Assembly: GCA_022496805.1 (NCBI GenBank)
Contig: CM040090.1
Span: 4,396,001 to 4,460,000, forward strand
Length of the DNA stretch: 64,000 bases
Source: Pohlia nutans
Lineage: Eukaryota; Streptophyta; Bryopsida; Bryales; Mniaceae
Direction: 5' to 3'
The position numbers and the translations under genes were made by a program. The number at the start of each line of letters is the position of its first letter. Within the stretch, counting starts at the first letter, position 1. The notes beneath the pieces are model-generated. The model was not told where the DNA came from. It worked only from the letters and a program-made list of their open reading frames with translations, and did not search any database. Shown here one piece after another: positions 20,335 to 33,500 of this stretch.

Positions 20335-22697
20335 TTAAATCAACATCTCTGCCGATTGGGAATGTGTGTCGTCCTTTTCTGCCGTTTGCGCGTGAATTTC
20401 GCCCTTTTCGCGTGCCTTTTCTGCTTCCCTTGACTCTATTTCCGGTACTGCCCCTAGCTCCATCTCCACCCGGTTATCTTGGTCCAGTACTTTGAGAAAA
20501 ACAGGATCCACTTTGAGGTCGCTGTTCACTCTCACCTGCACCCACAAAATAAATAAAAAGCACCACCCACACGTCAAATTTGTGGTCACAGGTTTAGAAC
20601 AATGACATCTGCTTAACCCTTGAACGGCCCAAAAGCCCTTTGTGACCGTACAGTATATATGATATTTGATCAAAATAACAATGACCAAACACTTTTCAGT
20701 ACAAAGAAAAATTGATAATCGCGATAATATGTATCAAGCAATATTTCACAATTCGTATAGTAAACCACAATTGAGCAATTATAAGGCTAAACACAGGTTG
20801 TACAGAGGGACCCCAAGGGCCTTTTAAAGGGTCACAGGTTTAGAACAATGACATCTGCTTAACCCTTGAACGGCCCGAAAGCCCTTTGTGAACAAACACT
20901 TTTTAGTACAAAGAAAAATTGATAGTCGCGATAACATGTATCAAACAATATATCACAATTCGTGTAGTAAACCACAATTGAGCAATTATAAGGCTAAATA
21001 CAGGTTGTAGAGAGGGACCCCAAGGGCCTTTTTAAGGGTTAAGGCATTAGCAAGAGTTTTGTCGAGGTTGAAGGAGTGTTACAACAAGAGGATTGGAAAT
21101 TGCAAAGAGTACCTCCCAGTGGTGCCTGATTTTCCAGACGACGGCATCACCGGCAATCGCGACAACAGCGCTCATCACCATCTCACGCTTTGCAACATCC
21201 TGGAAAAGCTCCGTCACATGCTCTGTAATCTTCAGCCCATCTAGCTTCGCAGCAATCTCAATTATCTGGTCACTCCGTGCATCTTGACTCCCAGATTCCA
21301 CCTGTTTCAGAAACCCAAGCTGACCGGTCAGCTTAACCACAGCCAAAAAAAAGCAACTCAACGTAATGCCAATGCAGGATTCAAAGGTTGAGGACGAGGA
21401 TTAGAACCCACAACATATGTTAGCCCTTCTTACACGATATGAAAACAATGAGATTCAAGTGCGCACAAACTCACCCTCTAGAATGCACCCTCATTTCAAA
21501 CTTTCATTTAGCATACTTAGAATCAAACGATAAAAATTGCACAGGAGGACAACTAGAACACGATCTTCTAGATCGTAAAGGTTACTATCTTGCACATTAG
21601 GCATAAAAAATTAATTTCTGGAAGGTTGTAAATTAAAAATTGCCATCTGCATTGGCATTATATCTGGTTATGGCTATCAAGATCACGGTTATCAAACATA
21701 CTTTGCCCGGCAGCTCAGTAAGTAGATAACCATGTCCTTGATTGTCATTACCCAATCCATTTTCCCTGTATCCATCGTCATCCATACACCATATCTTTCG
21801 AACGTACACCAAAAAAAGTGGACCTCAACCCCATCTTCCTCTGTTCAGGAAAAATACAGCCTACATACATTCCTCCAAAATGCCATTATGTCCGGTAACG
21901 GCAATCAAAAAGACTTTGCCCGGCAGTTCAATAGGCGCCAACTTGATAACCATGTCCTGATTGCCATCACCTACTCCATTTTTCTGTAACCACTGTCATA
22001 ACATCCTATTCGACGCACAGAATGTTGATTAGATAAACGCGGACCTAAAACCCTATCTTCCGCGATTTAGGGCAAACATGGGCTGCATACATACATTCTT
22101 CAGAAACCCTCACCATCGCTAAGTTTGGTCCATTTTTGGGTAACCACTGTCATACAAAAAGAAAATCACAAGAAACCACTGACCCAAACCCTATGTACCT
22201 CTGTGAAGGAAGGGCAAACATGAGCTACATTCAAACTGATACTGATTCCGCAGTGCCATCGCTGGAGGAGAAAGAAGCGGCAGAATGGATACCTTGGCTT
22301 GGCCCATGCGGGTGCCGCGATAGAAGATGTCCATGGTGGTTTCGGTGTACTGGATGGGGGTGATATTGGGGTTGGTAACCTTGATTTTGATTGTCAGGGC
22401 CACATCCACCACAGCGTACGGGATGAAGGACTCCGTCATCCAGCGCAGCTTGAAGCCGCTGAGCTCAATGGCCACGACCTTGAAGGACGGATCCTTGGGG
22501 CGGATTTGCCACAGCCACCAGCCCGCGCCGCCCACGCCCACGGCGCCCGCAACAGCCACCAGCGCCATGGCCGCGAGGGGAAGCTCCAAGACGTCGGTGG
22601 CGATGGTCCACGCGACCAGAGCGCCCTGTGCACACACTCGATAGCCCACCAGTCGGCCGGCGCTCACCGCGCTGCTCACGATTCCACACACCTGCAT
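20335..22697 (-). CDS. LEA-2 domain protein with an N-terminal membrane anchor
   Basis: Exons in transcript order: 22697-22293, 21301-21113, 20535-20335. All junctions are GT..AG in phase 0, and the total is 795 nt (264 aa). Residues 41-63 form one strongly hydrophobic segment ending in Trp-rich GWWLW, a likely membrane anchor. From about 70 to 225 the sequence fits the LEA-2/water-stress fold: KVVAIELSGFKLRW, VDVALTIKIKVTNPN, YTETTMDIFYRGTRMGQAKV, then WKIRHHWE and VRVNSDLKVDPVFLKV. The last 35 residues are charged and probably disordered. The family includes desiccation-linked and NDR1/HIN1-like membrane proteins; its exact job is unknown. The start is the ATG before the conserved region. 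An in-frame ATG at 22886 could add 63 residues of Arg/Ser-rich sequence. Exon 1 is GC-rich compared with its surroundings. Confidence 0.88.
20613..21042. repeat. TTAA MITE N as a tandem pair within a LEA-2 intron
   Basis: Two direct copies start at 20613 and 20859 (period 246 bp). Each opens TTAACCCTTGAACGGCCC. The second closes GGGCCTTTTTAAGGGTTAA. The repeat unit includes the flanking host sequence GGTTTAGAACAATGACATC, so this is a tandem duplication of the element plus flank and not two insertions. The first copy lost its right TTAA at the junction. It lies in intron 2 (20536-21112). Confidence 0.85.
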
Positions 22698-24293
22698 GGA
22701 CGGAGCTCCTCGCCGGACATTCTGCTCGCCTCCTTCCCATGTCGCCTGTTTTGTATCTTCTCTGCTCCGGGCTGCTGGCGCAGAGCTGCGTGAGCGCGAC
22801 GCGTGTCCTCCCTTCCAGCTGGTAGGGCCCTGGAGCGCCACGTGTTGGGCCCTGCTTTGGAGCCTGATCCGGTTTCCGAATCCCATCACTGGCTCCTCCT
22901 TTCTATCCGTCCGTGGAATGTAATTTCCGTAATTTCCCCGACTGAGGGAAAATGCTGGGTCGTAATGGGGATTACAAACCCGCGAACCCTTACGGTCGCT
23001 TTGCACCCAATTCCGATTGTGTATGATTGGTCAAATGGGTGAAATTGGTCCCAACCCCTTTACACTTAGAGCCCAGGGCGATTTGGTGGTATGATTTTTT
23101 AGAATTTTAAAAACGCAGTATAATACGGCTAAGCTTGTTGAATTGGGTGCACCCAAAATGAAAGGCCAATTCTTGGGCTCGGGACCAATGTCAAACTTCA
23201 ATTAAAAAAAACCTTTTTTTAATATAAAATATGATTTTCTTCAACAAACTATATTTGTTGGATTGTGTGGAAATCTAAACAATTCTTTAAAAATAGAGAG
23301 AGAGAGGTGTTGAAATTTGCTTCACTTATTGAATTAGCTTGGCTTTTTGGCCCAAGGCCTTTATGTATGTGAGAATTGGCCCTATTATACTCTTATTATA
23401 ATGGGTATTTGAGGTCGACCTTTAGCACAAAAGGTCGACCTAAAATTTCATGCAATTAGCATGAAGGGGAATTGGCCTGACTTTTAGGTGTAAAGCGCCC
23501 TTTGGACCTCCTTCCATGTAGAGTCCAACCAGTCCTTGAATCTTGCTCTTCACCGATAAAAATAGCGTAGAGCACTTCCATGCACACCTCGGTACAACAA
23601 TTCAATAGATATAATTAGGTATAATTAGAAGCAACCAATCACATGGCCCACCAAGCATGGGTGGAAGTTAGGACTTCGTTTTTTGTTCTTTTGCTATATC
23701 CACTGGACGGATGCTCACATAGAAGCCCACCCTTAGTACCTTACAATAGCAAATTCACATGATCAACATGTACGTCATCAATACATTGCGTGATCTCAAG
23801 CTTTACGTTGGGATAATCAATCCTCCCTTGTAGATTGTTAGATAATCCTCCTTGAGCTTTGCCCTCCGATGCTTATCCATTCGATCCCCTCGAGAATCGA
23901 GATGAATGATTACCCTATATTTTTTCACACTAAATTAGAAGTTGTTGAGTTTGATATAGTAATTTATTTGCCCCCTACTTTTTCACATACTTCTACAATA
24001 CCTTAACTTAGGGGGTAGGAGTTCTTAATTTTTGTCATGCAACAGGAGATGATTTGCAATCGAGTCCCAAATCTCAAGGCTAGGACTATTAAGGTCAACC
24101 ACCCTATTTGGGCCACTTTGTGTTGGCGGTGTACGTATGGAATTTTTAAATATAAAATATTGATACATTGTTACAAATAGTCACATGACACAAACAAGTT
24201 CGTTTTTCCACGGACGTTTACTTTACTTTTGTATGCGATTGGTGGTTTTAGAAACCTACGTAAAAGTGAAACTTTGCATCACAATTTCAAACT
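22698..24293. other. upstream region of the LEA-2 gene with a possible MITE
   Basis: It likely contains the LEA-2 promoter just above 22697. At 23055-23498 the ends CTTTACACTTAGAGCC and, in reverse, CTTTACACCTAAAAGTC suggest a diverged inverted-repeat element, but no target duplication was found. Nothing else could be supported up to 24293. Confidence 0.35.
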
Positions 24294-25230
24294 TTAACCC
24301 CTAAAGGACCAGGAGGACACATTCTATCCAAGAATAATTTCATTACTTTAATAACTTGTTTGGATTTCATAATTTTGACTCTATGTTAAGTAAAGAATTG
24401 AAAATGTTCGCTTCAAGAACACAAAAATCCTTCAAGATTTGCAATTACGTTGATTGGTTCATCAGGAAAAAATTAAAACGTCAACGTAGGTGAACTTGGG
24501 ACATAGTAGTTAGGGCGGTTGACAGCTTGGAGGCGTTTTCACACTTTGACGTCACATTTGTAAAAAAAAAAGAAGTGTCCTATATGTAAAATATCTGCCA
24601 TTACTGCATCATTAACACTATAAAATAATTACGGAAAATGTTTAAATATATTTTAAATGGAATCTTTTCAAAATAATTGGAATCTTTTCTACATATTTTA
24701 TAAAATTTTGGAATATTTTGGAATATTTTGGAATATTCCAAAATATATGTTTGAATTCTTTAAAACATTTTTGCAATGTAAAAATTAATAACAATCACAA
24801 ATACGGGCTCAACGAGTCACCAACAAGTCACTTCCTCCAAACATAAATCTTTGAGAATCAATCATTGTTGTTGTATTTAGTTTTAGATCACCAATTTTTG
24901 TGGGCACCTAGATATATTACATCTTTGTATGCTCTTAAACTTTCACACGCTAATAATAGTTTTAAATTTTATGAGAAAGTTTGAAATGAATGACCTGCTG
25001 GTTTTATTCAAATTTTTTAGAAATCGACTTATGATCAAACCTTATAATCATGTAATATATACGGTAGATTGTTTTGAAGATTAATGTACAGTCTCATGAC
25101 TAAGTCCTTTTTGAACTTCAACGGTGAAGTTTTCTACATGAATACCAATCAAGAGATACAATTGCCTTTCTAAAAGCATCACGAGAAAGCGATAAATTTT
25201 TAAGAATGAGCATGGTCCTTTAGGGGTTAA
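24294..25230. mobile_element. TTAA MITE, family O
   Basis: 937 bp running from TTAACCCCTAAAGGACCAGG to ATGGTCCTTTAGGGGTTAA. The inverted repeat CCCCTAAAGGACCA is perfect over 14 bp plus TTAA, and is shared with 47162-47735. The inside is AT-rich without a transposase ORF. Confidence 0.85.
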
Positions 25231-26235
25231 TGCCCTGTAATGATATTTTGCTACGAATGTTGGAGCCAAGGTGTAGCCTTCAGTTGTCTTTTAGAACACT
25301 AGTGGTAGAACCTTGCAATTTCAATTTGTGAAAAGAAGTCACTTGATTTGGTGAGACAGTGTATTGTGATTGTGAACGTGGATTGCGGATGCCAACACCT
25401 AAGAACACTGTATGACACTCTCACCTCAAAAGCTCTCACTCTCACTCCCTCATTACACCCATGATACTGTAGGTGCAGAGCAAACAAGGTGTTAGTAAGT
25501 TTGCAACTCCTCTCGTGCACAACAAGAGGCAATTTTAGAAACAAGACTCAAATTGCATGGCTAAGCCTAGCCTAGAGGCCAACCTTTTGCTATGTGATTG
25601 TTGGACTTTCAATCACGTTGATCCTAGTTAGAAAGTGGGACAAAAGTCTTGTAGGAGAATTATGACACCCCCAATGGTTAATTTTCTACAATATTCTTTT
25701 TTCAAATTATTTTATGGCATGATGAAATGTAAGATCTTGATGAATGATTGCAAATCTTTCATTTGTTGAATCTTAATTTTCAATTTTTATTTTTCTAAGA
25801 TTTGCAATAGATGAAATGACCATATCATTCACTTACAATAATCACCACTTTTTAATAAAATTGTGGGTATAAAAGATTGGAATTTGATTTTGGCCTGGTT
25901 TTGAGATTCAAGATATTTTGAATTTCTTTCAAATGAAAGTAATTTCATTGCATGGAAGATTCCAGTTTTGATATGTATTACTTCACAAAAAAAGTTCAAA
26001 CTCATGTTTTGACACTTTGAAAGACACCATTGCCAAGCTGCAAAAGAGAAAGTTGGAAAAAAGAGAAATAATAAGAGGAAAATTAGAAAAATTGTCCAAA
26101 TCCAACAAGATACTCTAATTTTTCTCCTCTTGGATGGATTTTGTGAAAAACTTGTTTTTTTTTAAGGTGGCCCCAACATGCACAAAATAGGGGATAAGTT
26201 TTGTTCTCTTGCATTAACGTTGAGGGTTAATAGAG
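25231..26235. other. AT-rich intergenic DNA, no clear feature
   Basis: A terminus-like GAGGGTTAA ends at 26230, just before the B element, but its partner end was not found. No coding region is supported. Confidence 0.35.
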
Positions 26236-27072
26236 TTAACCAAAAAGTCAGCTCAAAGAGGAAAGTTTTAGCAAACTCCTCTTGAACTACTCCTGAACTC
26301 ATATTGAAATATAAATAGACCAAAAACTAGTTTATGATGAATTGGGAGACAATCTAAAACAAGCCACTGTCATTATTTTCCACACCTCGCAATGACTCCC
26401 ACACCTCCTACCAAAGCTCCAAGCCCATGGGACAAGCTATGACACAACACTCTTCAACCCAAATATAGTTCAAAAAAGAGGTTAGAAGTAGAGCAAAAAG
26501 GAGGTTAACCCCTAAATGACAGAGGGGGTAAGGGCAAAACCTAAATGTGTTATAAAATGATGTTTCTACAACTTTGATGAAGTTTGGTCCAAAGGAGAAA
26601 ATGAGAAGCACAATGTTTAGTAATTATCCGTATGGTCAAACTTTCAAAAAATGTTTTAGATACTCATTAAACAAATTTAGAAGCATTTATCGTTGAATAT
26701 TCACCCAAACTACAAATTTTATTTTTAGAATTTGAAATTTGGTATGATTGGTTGAAACTAGACATTCTATTCTAAAGTTCAAAAAAGCAAAAATTTAGAA
26801 AGAGGGAACATCATTACTTTCCCGAAATAGTAAGTTTTGTAACACTAAGACAATGTTGAGGTGTTTGTCTTTGAAAATTTCTCCCGGGTGGAGTTTAACT
26901 CGGATTGACATGATTTGAATTGGGTTGGAAAGTAGACTTGATTTCCTATTTGAAAATATTTTTTATTTTTCAATTTTTTTTTTTTCATTTCGGGCAGCCC
27001 GCTAAAAAAGGGCAGCGACCATAAAATGGTCGTTTGGTCACTTAGGGGTTAAATGGCCTTCTTTTCGGTTAA
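26236..27072. mobile_element. TTAA-bounded MITE, family B copy 2, split by an A element
   Basis: The outer ends are GAGTTAACCAAAAAG and CTTTTCGGTTAACTC. The left 270 bp and right 20 bp align to the reverse of 51359-51631. An A element is inserted at 26505-27052, within the sequence GGAGGTTA(A/G)ATGGCC. Confidence 0.82.
26505..27052. mobile_element. TTAA MITE, family A copy 2, nested in B
   Basis: 548 bp running from TTAACCCCTAAATGACAG to TTGGTCACTTAGGGGTTAA. It is a reverse-oriented copy of 2810-3358, sharing CTCCCGGGTGGAGTTTAACT and the GGGCAGC segment. The uninterrupted B copy 3 reads GGAGGTTAGATGGCC where this element sits, so the target was TTAR. Confidence 0.87.
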
Positions 27073-27076
27073 CTCA

Positions 27077-27119
27077 AATGTCAAGGGTAAATGTCAAGGG
27101 TAAATGTCAAGGGTAAATG
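27077..27119. repeat. three tandem 14-bp units
   Basis: TCAAGGGTAAATG is repeated in tandem just outside the B element. The rest of 27120-27553 is probably the promoter and 5'UTR of the ligase gene. I could not fix a TATA box there. Confidence 0.75.
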
Positions 27120-27553
27120 AGAGGATTTAAAATCGGGATCCGCACCCTACTACTAAAAACAAGAGATTCTTTTAAACGTGAATGAAAAATGCTTGTATTT
27201 AATGCTGAAAATTCAAAGCTTTTTTTTATCTGCATGAGAGAGATGATGGATTGTGAGCTTGCCTTTGATCCCGCGAACTCTAATACAGAATCAAATTCTC
27301 CACTGCTACCATTTACATCCTCTCTCACTGCTTTTCCTGAAGGGCAGGCGATACACTGTTGTTAAGTTACTTGGCAGATTCTTCAAAGCTACAGTAGTCG
27401 GAAGGATTTTTAGGCTTTAGAATTCCTGCGGGGAGGATGTGGGCTGCTGCCTAGCTGTTGGGATTGAGATTTTTCCATGTTTTTCCTGGCCTTGTTAGAG
27501 ATCGAAACTGGCCACTGAGCAATCAGATTCTTGAAGTTCGTGGGTTCAAGAAG

Positions 27554-30500
27554 ATGTCGCGTTTGTTGAGCGCAAGTGCAATCCTCCCGGGTGGCAGCGG
27601 TGTCGGTAGCTCCCGAAATAGTAGCGGCGCTTCGTTCAAAAATGGCGATAAAACGAATCATGTGTGGTCGTCCAGGGCTCTGAGTTTGCCATGTTGCAAA
27701 TTCAGTGCACCTGCAGGATTGAAGACGAGCATTGCTGCCACGCGGAGGTAAGCAAACCATGATCTTACCAATTTCATTATGCTTCCTGTTTTTATCTTAC
27801 CAATTTGGACGTAGTATGGAATGTTCTTGCTTGCTTTAACCCTAATTGGGGAGCAGTTTCAAGTAGGTCGTATGGAATTTCTTCATTTTTCATTTTTTGA
27901 CCAACACATGCAAAGTTCTTCACTGATTCTAGTGATATAAAATTAAACCCCATTTGAATTCTAGTTCTCACAAGAACTGGTCATTATAAAACCATGAATA
28001 CTTAGGGGTTAATGCATTTAGGGTTTTGACCGGATTGATGGCGTCCAGTAGTGTGAAGGAGCTGGTGCTGCAGTCTGATGTACGAGAGGTGCAAGAAGGG
28101 GACAATGATACAAGCTCTGGGACTCTCCGAGTGGCGCTCATCTGTGGTGGTCCTTCTGCCGAGCGTGGCATTTCGCTCAATTCCGCGCGCTCTGTGCTTG
28201 ATCACTTACAGGTACTTGCTGCTGCTATTTACAACTTGGGCTTTGTGTTTTTTTTAGCAATTTTGAGTAGGTCATATGAGGACTCTCTTTAGTCCAATTT
28301 AATTCATTTTTTCTAGCAACACATGCAGTGTTCTTCACTGAGTTCGGTGATATAAAATATGGCTTGTATGATCAATCGAATTGGTGCTCAAAATACAGGA
28401 CTTTATTATGTCGTTTGGGTAGTTCTTACAACTGTGACGAATGTGTCAGGCAGAGGATGTGTTGGTGAGTTGTTATTATTTGAACCAGAAGTTGGAGTTT
28501 TTCGGCATTCCTTCAGCGCAGGTGAGTGGTATTCAAATCGCTAAATTGGGAGCTTGGGTATCTATAATGGAATCTGGGGCTAACCTCGGGAATCTGTATC
28601 TGTTAAGGTTTAAACGTTGTGTTGTGTAGTATATTTATTATTGGTGCTTAGATGCAAAGACTATGTGAATGTTGTGCAGATGTACTCCAACACGCCGTCA
28701 GATTTTGATTTCAAGATAGCCAGGTGAGTAGGATTGGAGAAGATCTCACAACCAGGTGGTTTCTAGATGTTATTATACCGAGCATGAGTTCTAGAGGCAT
28801 GCTTGTAATGGCCTTATATTCCTACTGGAACCGAGTGTAACCCAATGTGGTTTTGTTGATGTGAGCTAGTACTTCGCAAAGCTTTCATTCTCATACCGAG
28901 TTTCTTGAGCATCTTCAAGAAACTTCAGACATCGTGTTCCCTGTGCTGCATGGCCAGTTTGGTGAAGGCGGAGGCATTCAGGTGACCTTTCTGGCGATTT
29001 CAGCATTTTCACTGTCTTCACTGAGTATGTTTGGCTGCCGCAAAATGATGCGAAGACATAATACTTTACCTTACCCCTCAGAGGGGCACAGTAAATATGC
29101 AGGGGCGGAGTGAAGTGGCAAGACTAACTAATCTGTGGTTATTTGGGGTATGGCCCCTTAGGCCCTTCTTGAAAAGGCTGGCCTCCCTTTCGTAGGCACG
29201 GGTGCTGCAGCAGCTCGAGTTGCATTTGATAAAGTGAGTGTTGTTCTTTACAGTTTGGACTTCGTTCTTTTGAGATTGTCTCGAACTTCACACTTTCAAT
29301 TCCTAATGATTTGGTCAGCTGATTGCAAGGTTGTTGTAGTATGATGCAGCTGTGGAGCTGGCGAAATTCGGGTTCGCCACTCTTTCGAGTTTTCTCGTTG
29401 AAGTATGTATCTCAACCTTGATGTGCCTTGCTTTCAAAGGTCAAAGATGAGATGGTGTATGGTCATTTAAAGTTCGTATGAGATTGTGTGTGCTCATTTA
29501 ACGACAACCATAGCCAGCATTACTTCTACTCTTCGTTCCTGAAGCATCTTGCTTCATATGTTCGTCAGAAATGTCAAAACAGACTACCGGTCTCGCATGT
29601 TCACCTAACCCGGCCATGGGTATGTATGGAATGTTATGAGTCTAGGTTGATCTTGTGATTCTGGTTTCTCGGTACAGGATGGGAAGGTGGACATCAATGG
29701 ATTACGAAAGTGGTTCCAAAGTAACAATATTGACACCAACACCGGACGTGTGGTGGTAAGTGCCATCAACTGAATCTTGCCCATGTTGAGGTTTCAAGAA
29801 TGTGATTTTTACAGTCAGTTCAGCAACTTGTTATGGCACTATCCTTGTATTATCTGTACGGCCAAATTATAACCAGATACGATATAAAAATCAAGCATTG
29901 ATTCCAGCATGAGACGCTGCTGGTGGTTTTTTGTTTGCATGAACTTTATAGACTTGAATCAACATCTAGAAGCGGCTTAGGGCATCTCCAAAGGATACAA
30001 AATGCTAGTTCAGGGCTAGTTCATGGCTAGTTCATTTGCTGTTACATAACGATACTTGATTTTGTGTTCTGCTTGATGATAATGTTGGGAGTGTTTTTGG
30101 AGGATTGGGACAGGTGAAGCCCGCGCGTTCAGGCTCCAGTGTGGGAGTTAGTGTTGCCGAAGGCCTGAATACTGCAGTGAAAAGGGCTGAAGCACTGTTG
30201 AGCGAGGTAATTCTATTTCTTTTATGTCATCCTCGATGGTCAATATTGAGGTGGTTTTTTGGTGATCAATCGGGCATTTCTGGCAGAGGAATAATCTATG
30301 TGAGAAGCGACTAGTTTACATGGGTTAAGTCATTAACGCTGGTTGAATAATAAAACCAGGTTTCAAAATTATTGACTGACTGATTCTACAATCATTTGTT
30401 TCTGTTTTCTGGGTGCAGGGCATTGACGAAAGAGTTGTCATTGAGTTGTTTGCAGAGGGTGGTCAAGAGTTTACTGCCCTTGTGTTGGACGTGGGATCTG

Positions 30501-33500
30501 GAAACGAGACTCGCCCTGTGACTCTTTTACCAACTGAGGTTGTAATTCTGATAGTCCTGATCTCGGTTGAACTTTGTACAGCGTTCTTCTTCGTTGTCAC
30601 CGTGGGGTTATCTCGGTTATTGCATGTCATATAGATATAATGTGGTACTTACTGTGCTAAATTGGAAAGCAGGTGGAAATATTTGGAGGAGATTCGAGTG
30701 ATGGTGAGCAAGAAGTTGCCATCTTTAACTATCGTCGGAAATATCTTCCTTCTCGACAGGTATTATGCTTTAGTAGACTTCTGCTTTGGACCTGAATACC
30801 AAGAGCGTGTTTTCTAGTGCTGAAATTGCTGAAGTTTCTCCTTGTCGTCGAGAATCAAGTTTTGTTCACAAGAAAACCCTAGATTTTAATTTATTTTTAT
30901 TCAACAAAGTGTGAGGGATGTCACAAATCATTGTCTACCTCCGATGTGAAATTTTAAGTAAATGCGTGGCTGGTCTTGTTTAGGTCTCATACCACACTCC
31001 TCCGCGGTTTTCAGAGGCGACTATCAACAAAATTCGCAGTGGAGCGGCCGATTTGTTTCGAAGACTTGGGCTTCGTGATGTTGCTCGGATAGATGGCTGG
31101 TTGTTACCACAAGGGCAGTCTGGCGAGTCAAGTTCTGGAACTGTCGTCTTTTCTGATATCAATCTGGTTAGACACATTTTGTTTTGCTATCTGTACTTCA
31201 CGGCAAGCAAAGATTCTTTGTTCAGTAAGTACGAAGGGGGAAGGATTATGACGGTTCGAAATTTGGAAGCGTGCAGATGAGTGGAATGGAGCAAACCAGC
31301 ATCCTGTTCATGCAAGCTGCACAGGTGAGTGACAGTAGTGATGCTGTATCAGTCATTTAACCTAGCAATGTCACCTTGTGATCCTAAATTTCCCATCTGG
31401 AATAACATTCTGAGCGTAGTTCATGTATTTAATATGTCATCCCTCACACTTCATGTTCTGTATGCGTTGCAGATTGGTGTCTCTCATGCTGACATCCTTC
31501 GATCTATACTTAGGCATGCCTGCACTCGATATCCCACCATCCCACTTCCTAAGTCAATCGGACCTTCTACAAATTTATTGAATGCGAACTCAAAAGCAGA
31601 ATTTGGAAAAGGACGTGAACCTACAAGAAGGCAAAAAGTCTTTGTGCTGTTTGGAGGAGACTCGTCTGAGCGGCAAGTTTCCCTGATAAGTGGGACCAAC
31701 GTTTGGCTTAATTTACGAGGTTGCAGTGATGTACGTTTCTCAACCCAGTTCATTTCCATGTTCCATCTAGGATATCCTCAATGGTGTAATTCTCACATCT
31801 GCCATATGTGTATTTGTTGCATGTGGCTAGCCAATGACGACAGCGTGCTCAGAGTGTATGTAGAATGTGTCCTTGAAATTTGCTACTCAGTTGCTGCAAT
31901 TTTTCTTTTCAGTTGCTCATGTGATTATCCTCTTTAATGTTACGTGATCAACGTAATTCTATGTTGCAGCTTGATGTATCACCGTTTCTTCTCGCTCCAG
32001 TTGAACCCAATGGCGCCGAGCCCGTAATGGAAGGTGAAAAAATAGCAGACAAGGCAGTCTGGGCTTTACCGTAAGCTATCACAACATTTGGTTTGGAACT
32101 TGTTTTTTATTGTGACTCAATTGGCTCTAAAGTGATGGTATTGCTGGATGAGGGTACCTTTCACGTAATACCTTGATGGGAGGCTAGTGTACTGTACATA
32201 TTGAGAATTTGATGATGGTGCAGATACGCAGAAGTCTTGAAACATACAGTAGAGGAAGTCGTGGAAGGATGCATCGAACATCTGGAGTCTTCGACAGTGG
32301 CGAAGGTGTCCGCTTTGAGGTACCAGGTATTGACTGAGCTGCAAGGGCAAGTGAAAGCCAGTTTGCTTTCGGATGAAGGCTTTATGGAAATGCCAAGGAA
32401 GCTTACATTGAAGAGGTTCATCGAGGAAGCCAGGCAGAACGATGCAGTCGTGTTTATTGCAGGTCAACTCTTTTACACTGGACAGTGAATTTTTCGAACT
32501 TGAAGATTGTGGGTATTGGAATCATATTGAAAATTTCTAACACACGGAAACAATTGTCGTTGGTATTATTTGACGCTATTGGTTGAGGAGATTTCTGCGG
32601 CCTAGACCTGATTAGAACTGCAACTATTTCTGGGATAAAATACTACTTCCCTTTTTTCTTTTTCATGTACGAAGAGGAACTGCAATCTCTTGAGTCCAGC
32701 TTTGATGTTTTGGATCAGATCTTTGTTGTTTGGTGTTGTTCCATGTTGAAATTGTGGCCACCGTACAGACGTTCAAGTCTGAGTATCGGAAAGCTAAGGT
32801 GCATCCTTATTTGAGGGACACCTTGGGTTTCATCTTACTGTCCCTTGTCCATTTTGGATGTGAGGGACATGTAGAGCTTCTACTGAATCAATTTTGACCG
32901 GGAATCCCTGACGTTGAGTGCAGTTTGGTGTATTGTAAACCTGAAGCGTTTTTTTAGTTCTGTATTTCAGTTCATGGTAGCATCGGTGAGAACGGCACGT
33001 TGCAGTCTCTTCTCCACGCTTCAGGAGTTCCACATACAGGTACTTTGCATTCTTTCTTTCATATTTGCAACCGATCAGGCCTGAATGCGGCAAAAACACT
33101 AATATGGATTTACTATTTCCAAGTCAAAGATGTCTCGGTTAGTACCTGTATTTTGCATTCCTTTCTTCTGGAAGGGCGAAACCTATGTCAGTAACGCTTA
33201 CACCATGTTATATTGTAGATTTAGAGGCTGAATCAGGTAATCGGAAAACTCTTGCAAACAGTTGAAGATTTACTAGTTGGATTGCATGTGGCGTTTTACA
33301 GGCTCTAGCGAAGAGGCATCAAGGCTCTGCATGGACAAAGCGGCTACAGGCGCTGCTCTTTCCCATGTCTGTGCCATCTTTCTCATTTCTTGGCTATGGG
33401 GTTAAATAAATCATCTGGCTATGTATTAGTGAAGGATTCGTAAGTTCATATATGCAATCCATCTGGTACGTATATGCATGAGTAAAAGGATTGTTTGCCT

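Noticed and set aside
22299..22793. 164-residue plus-strand open frame
   Set aside because: Antisense shadow of the GC-rich first LEA-2 exon, whose minus-strand frame has the conserved domain.
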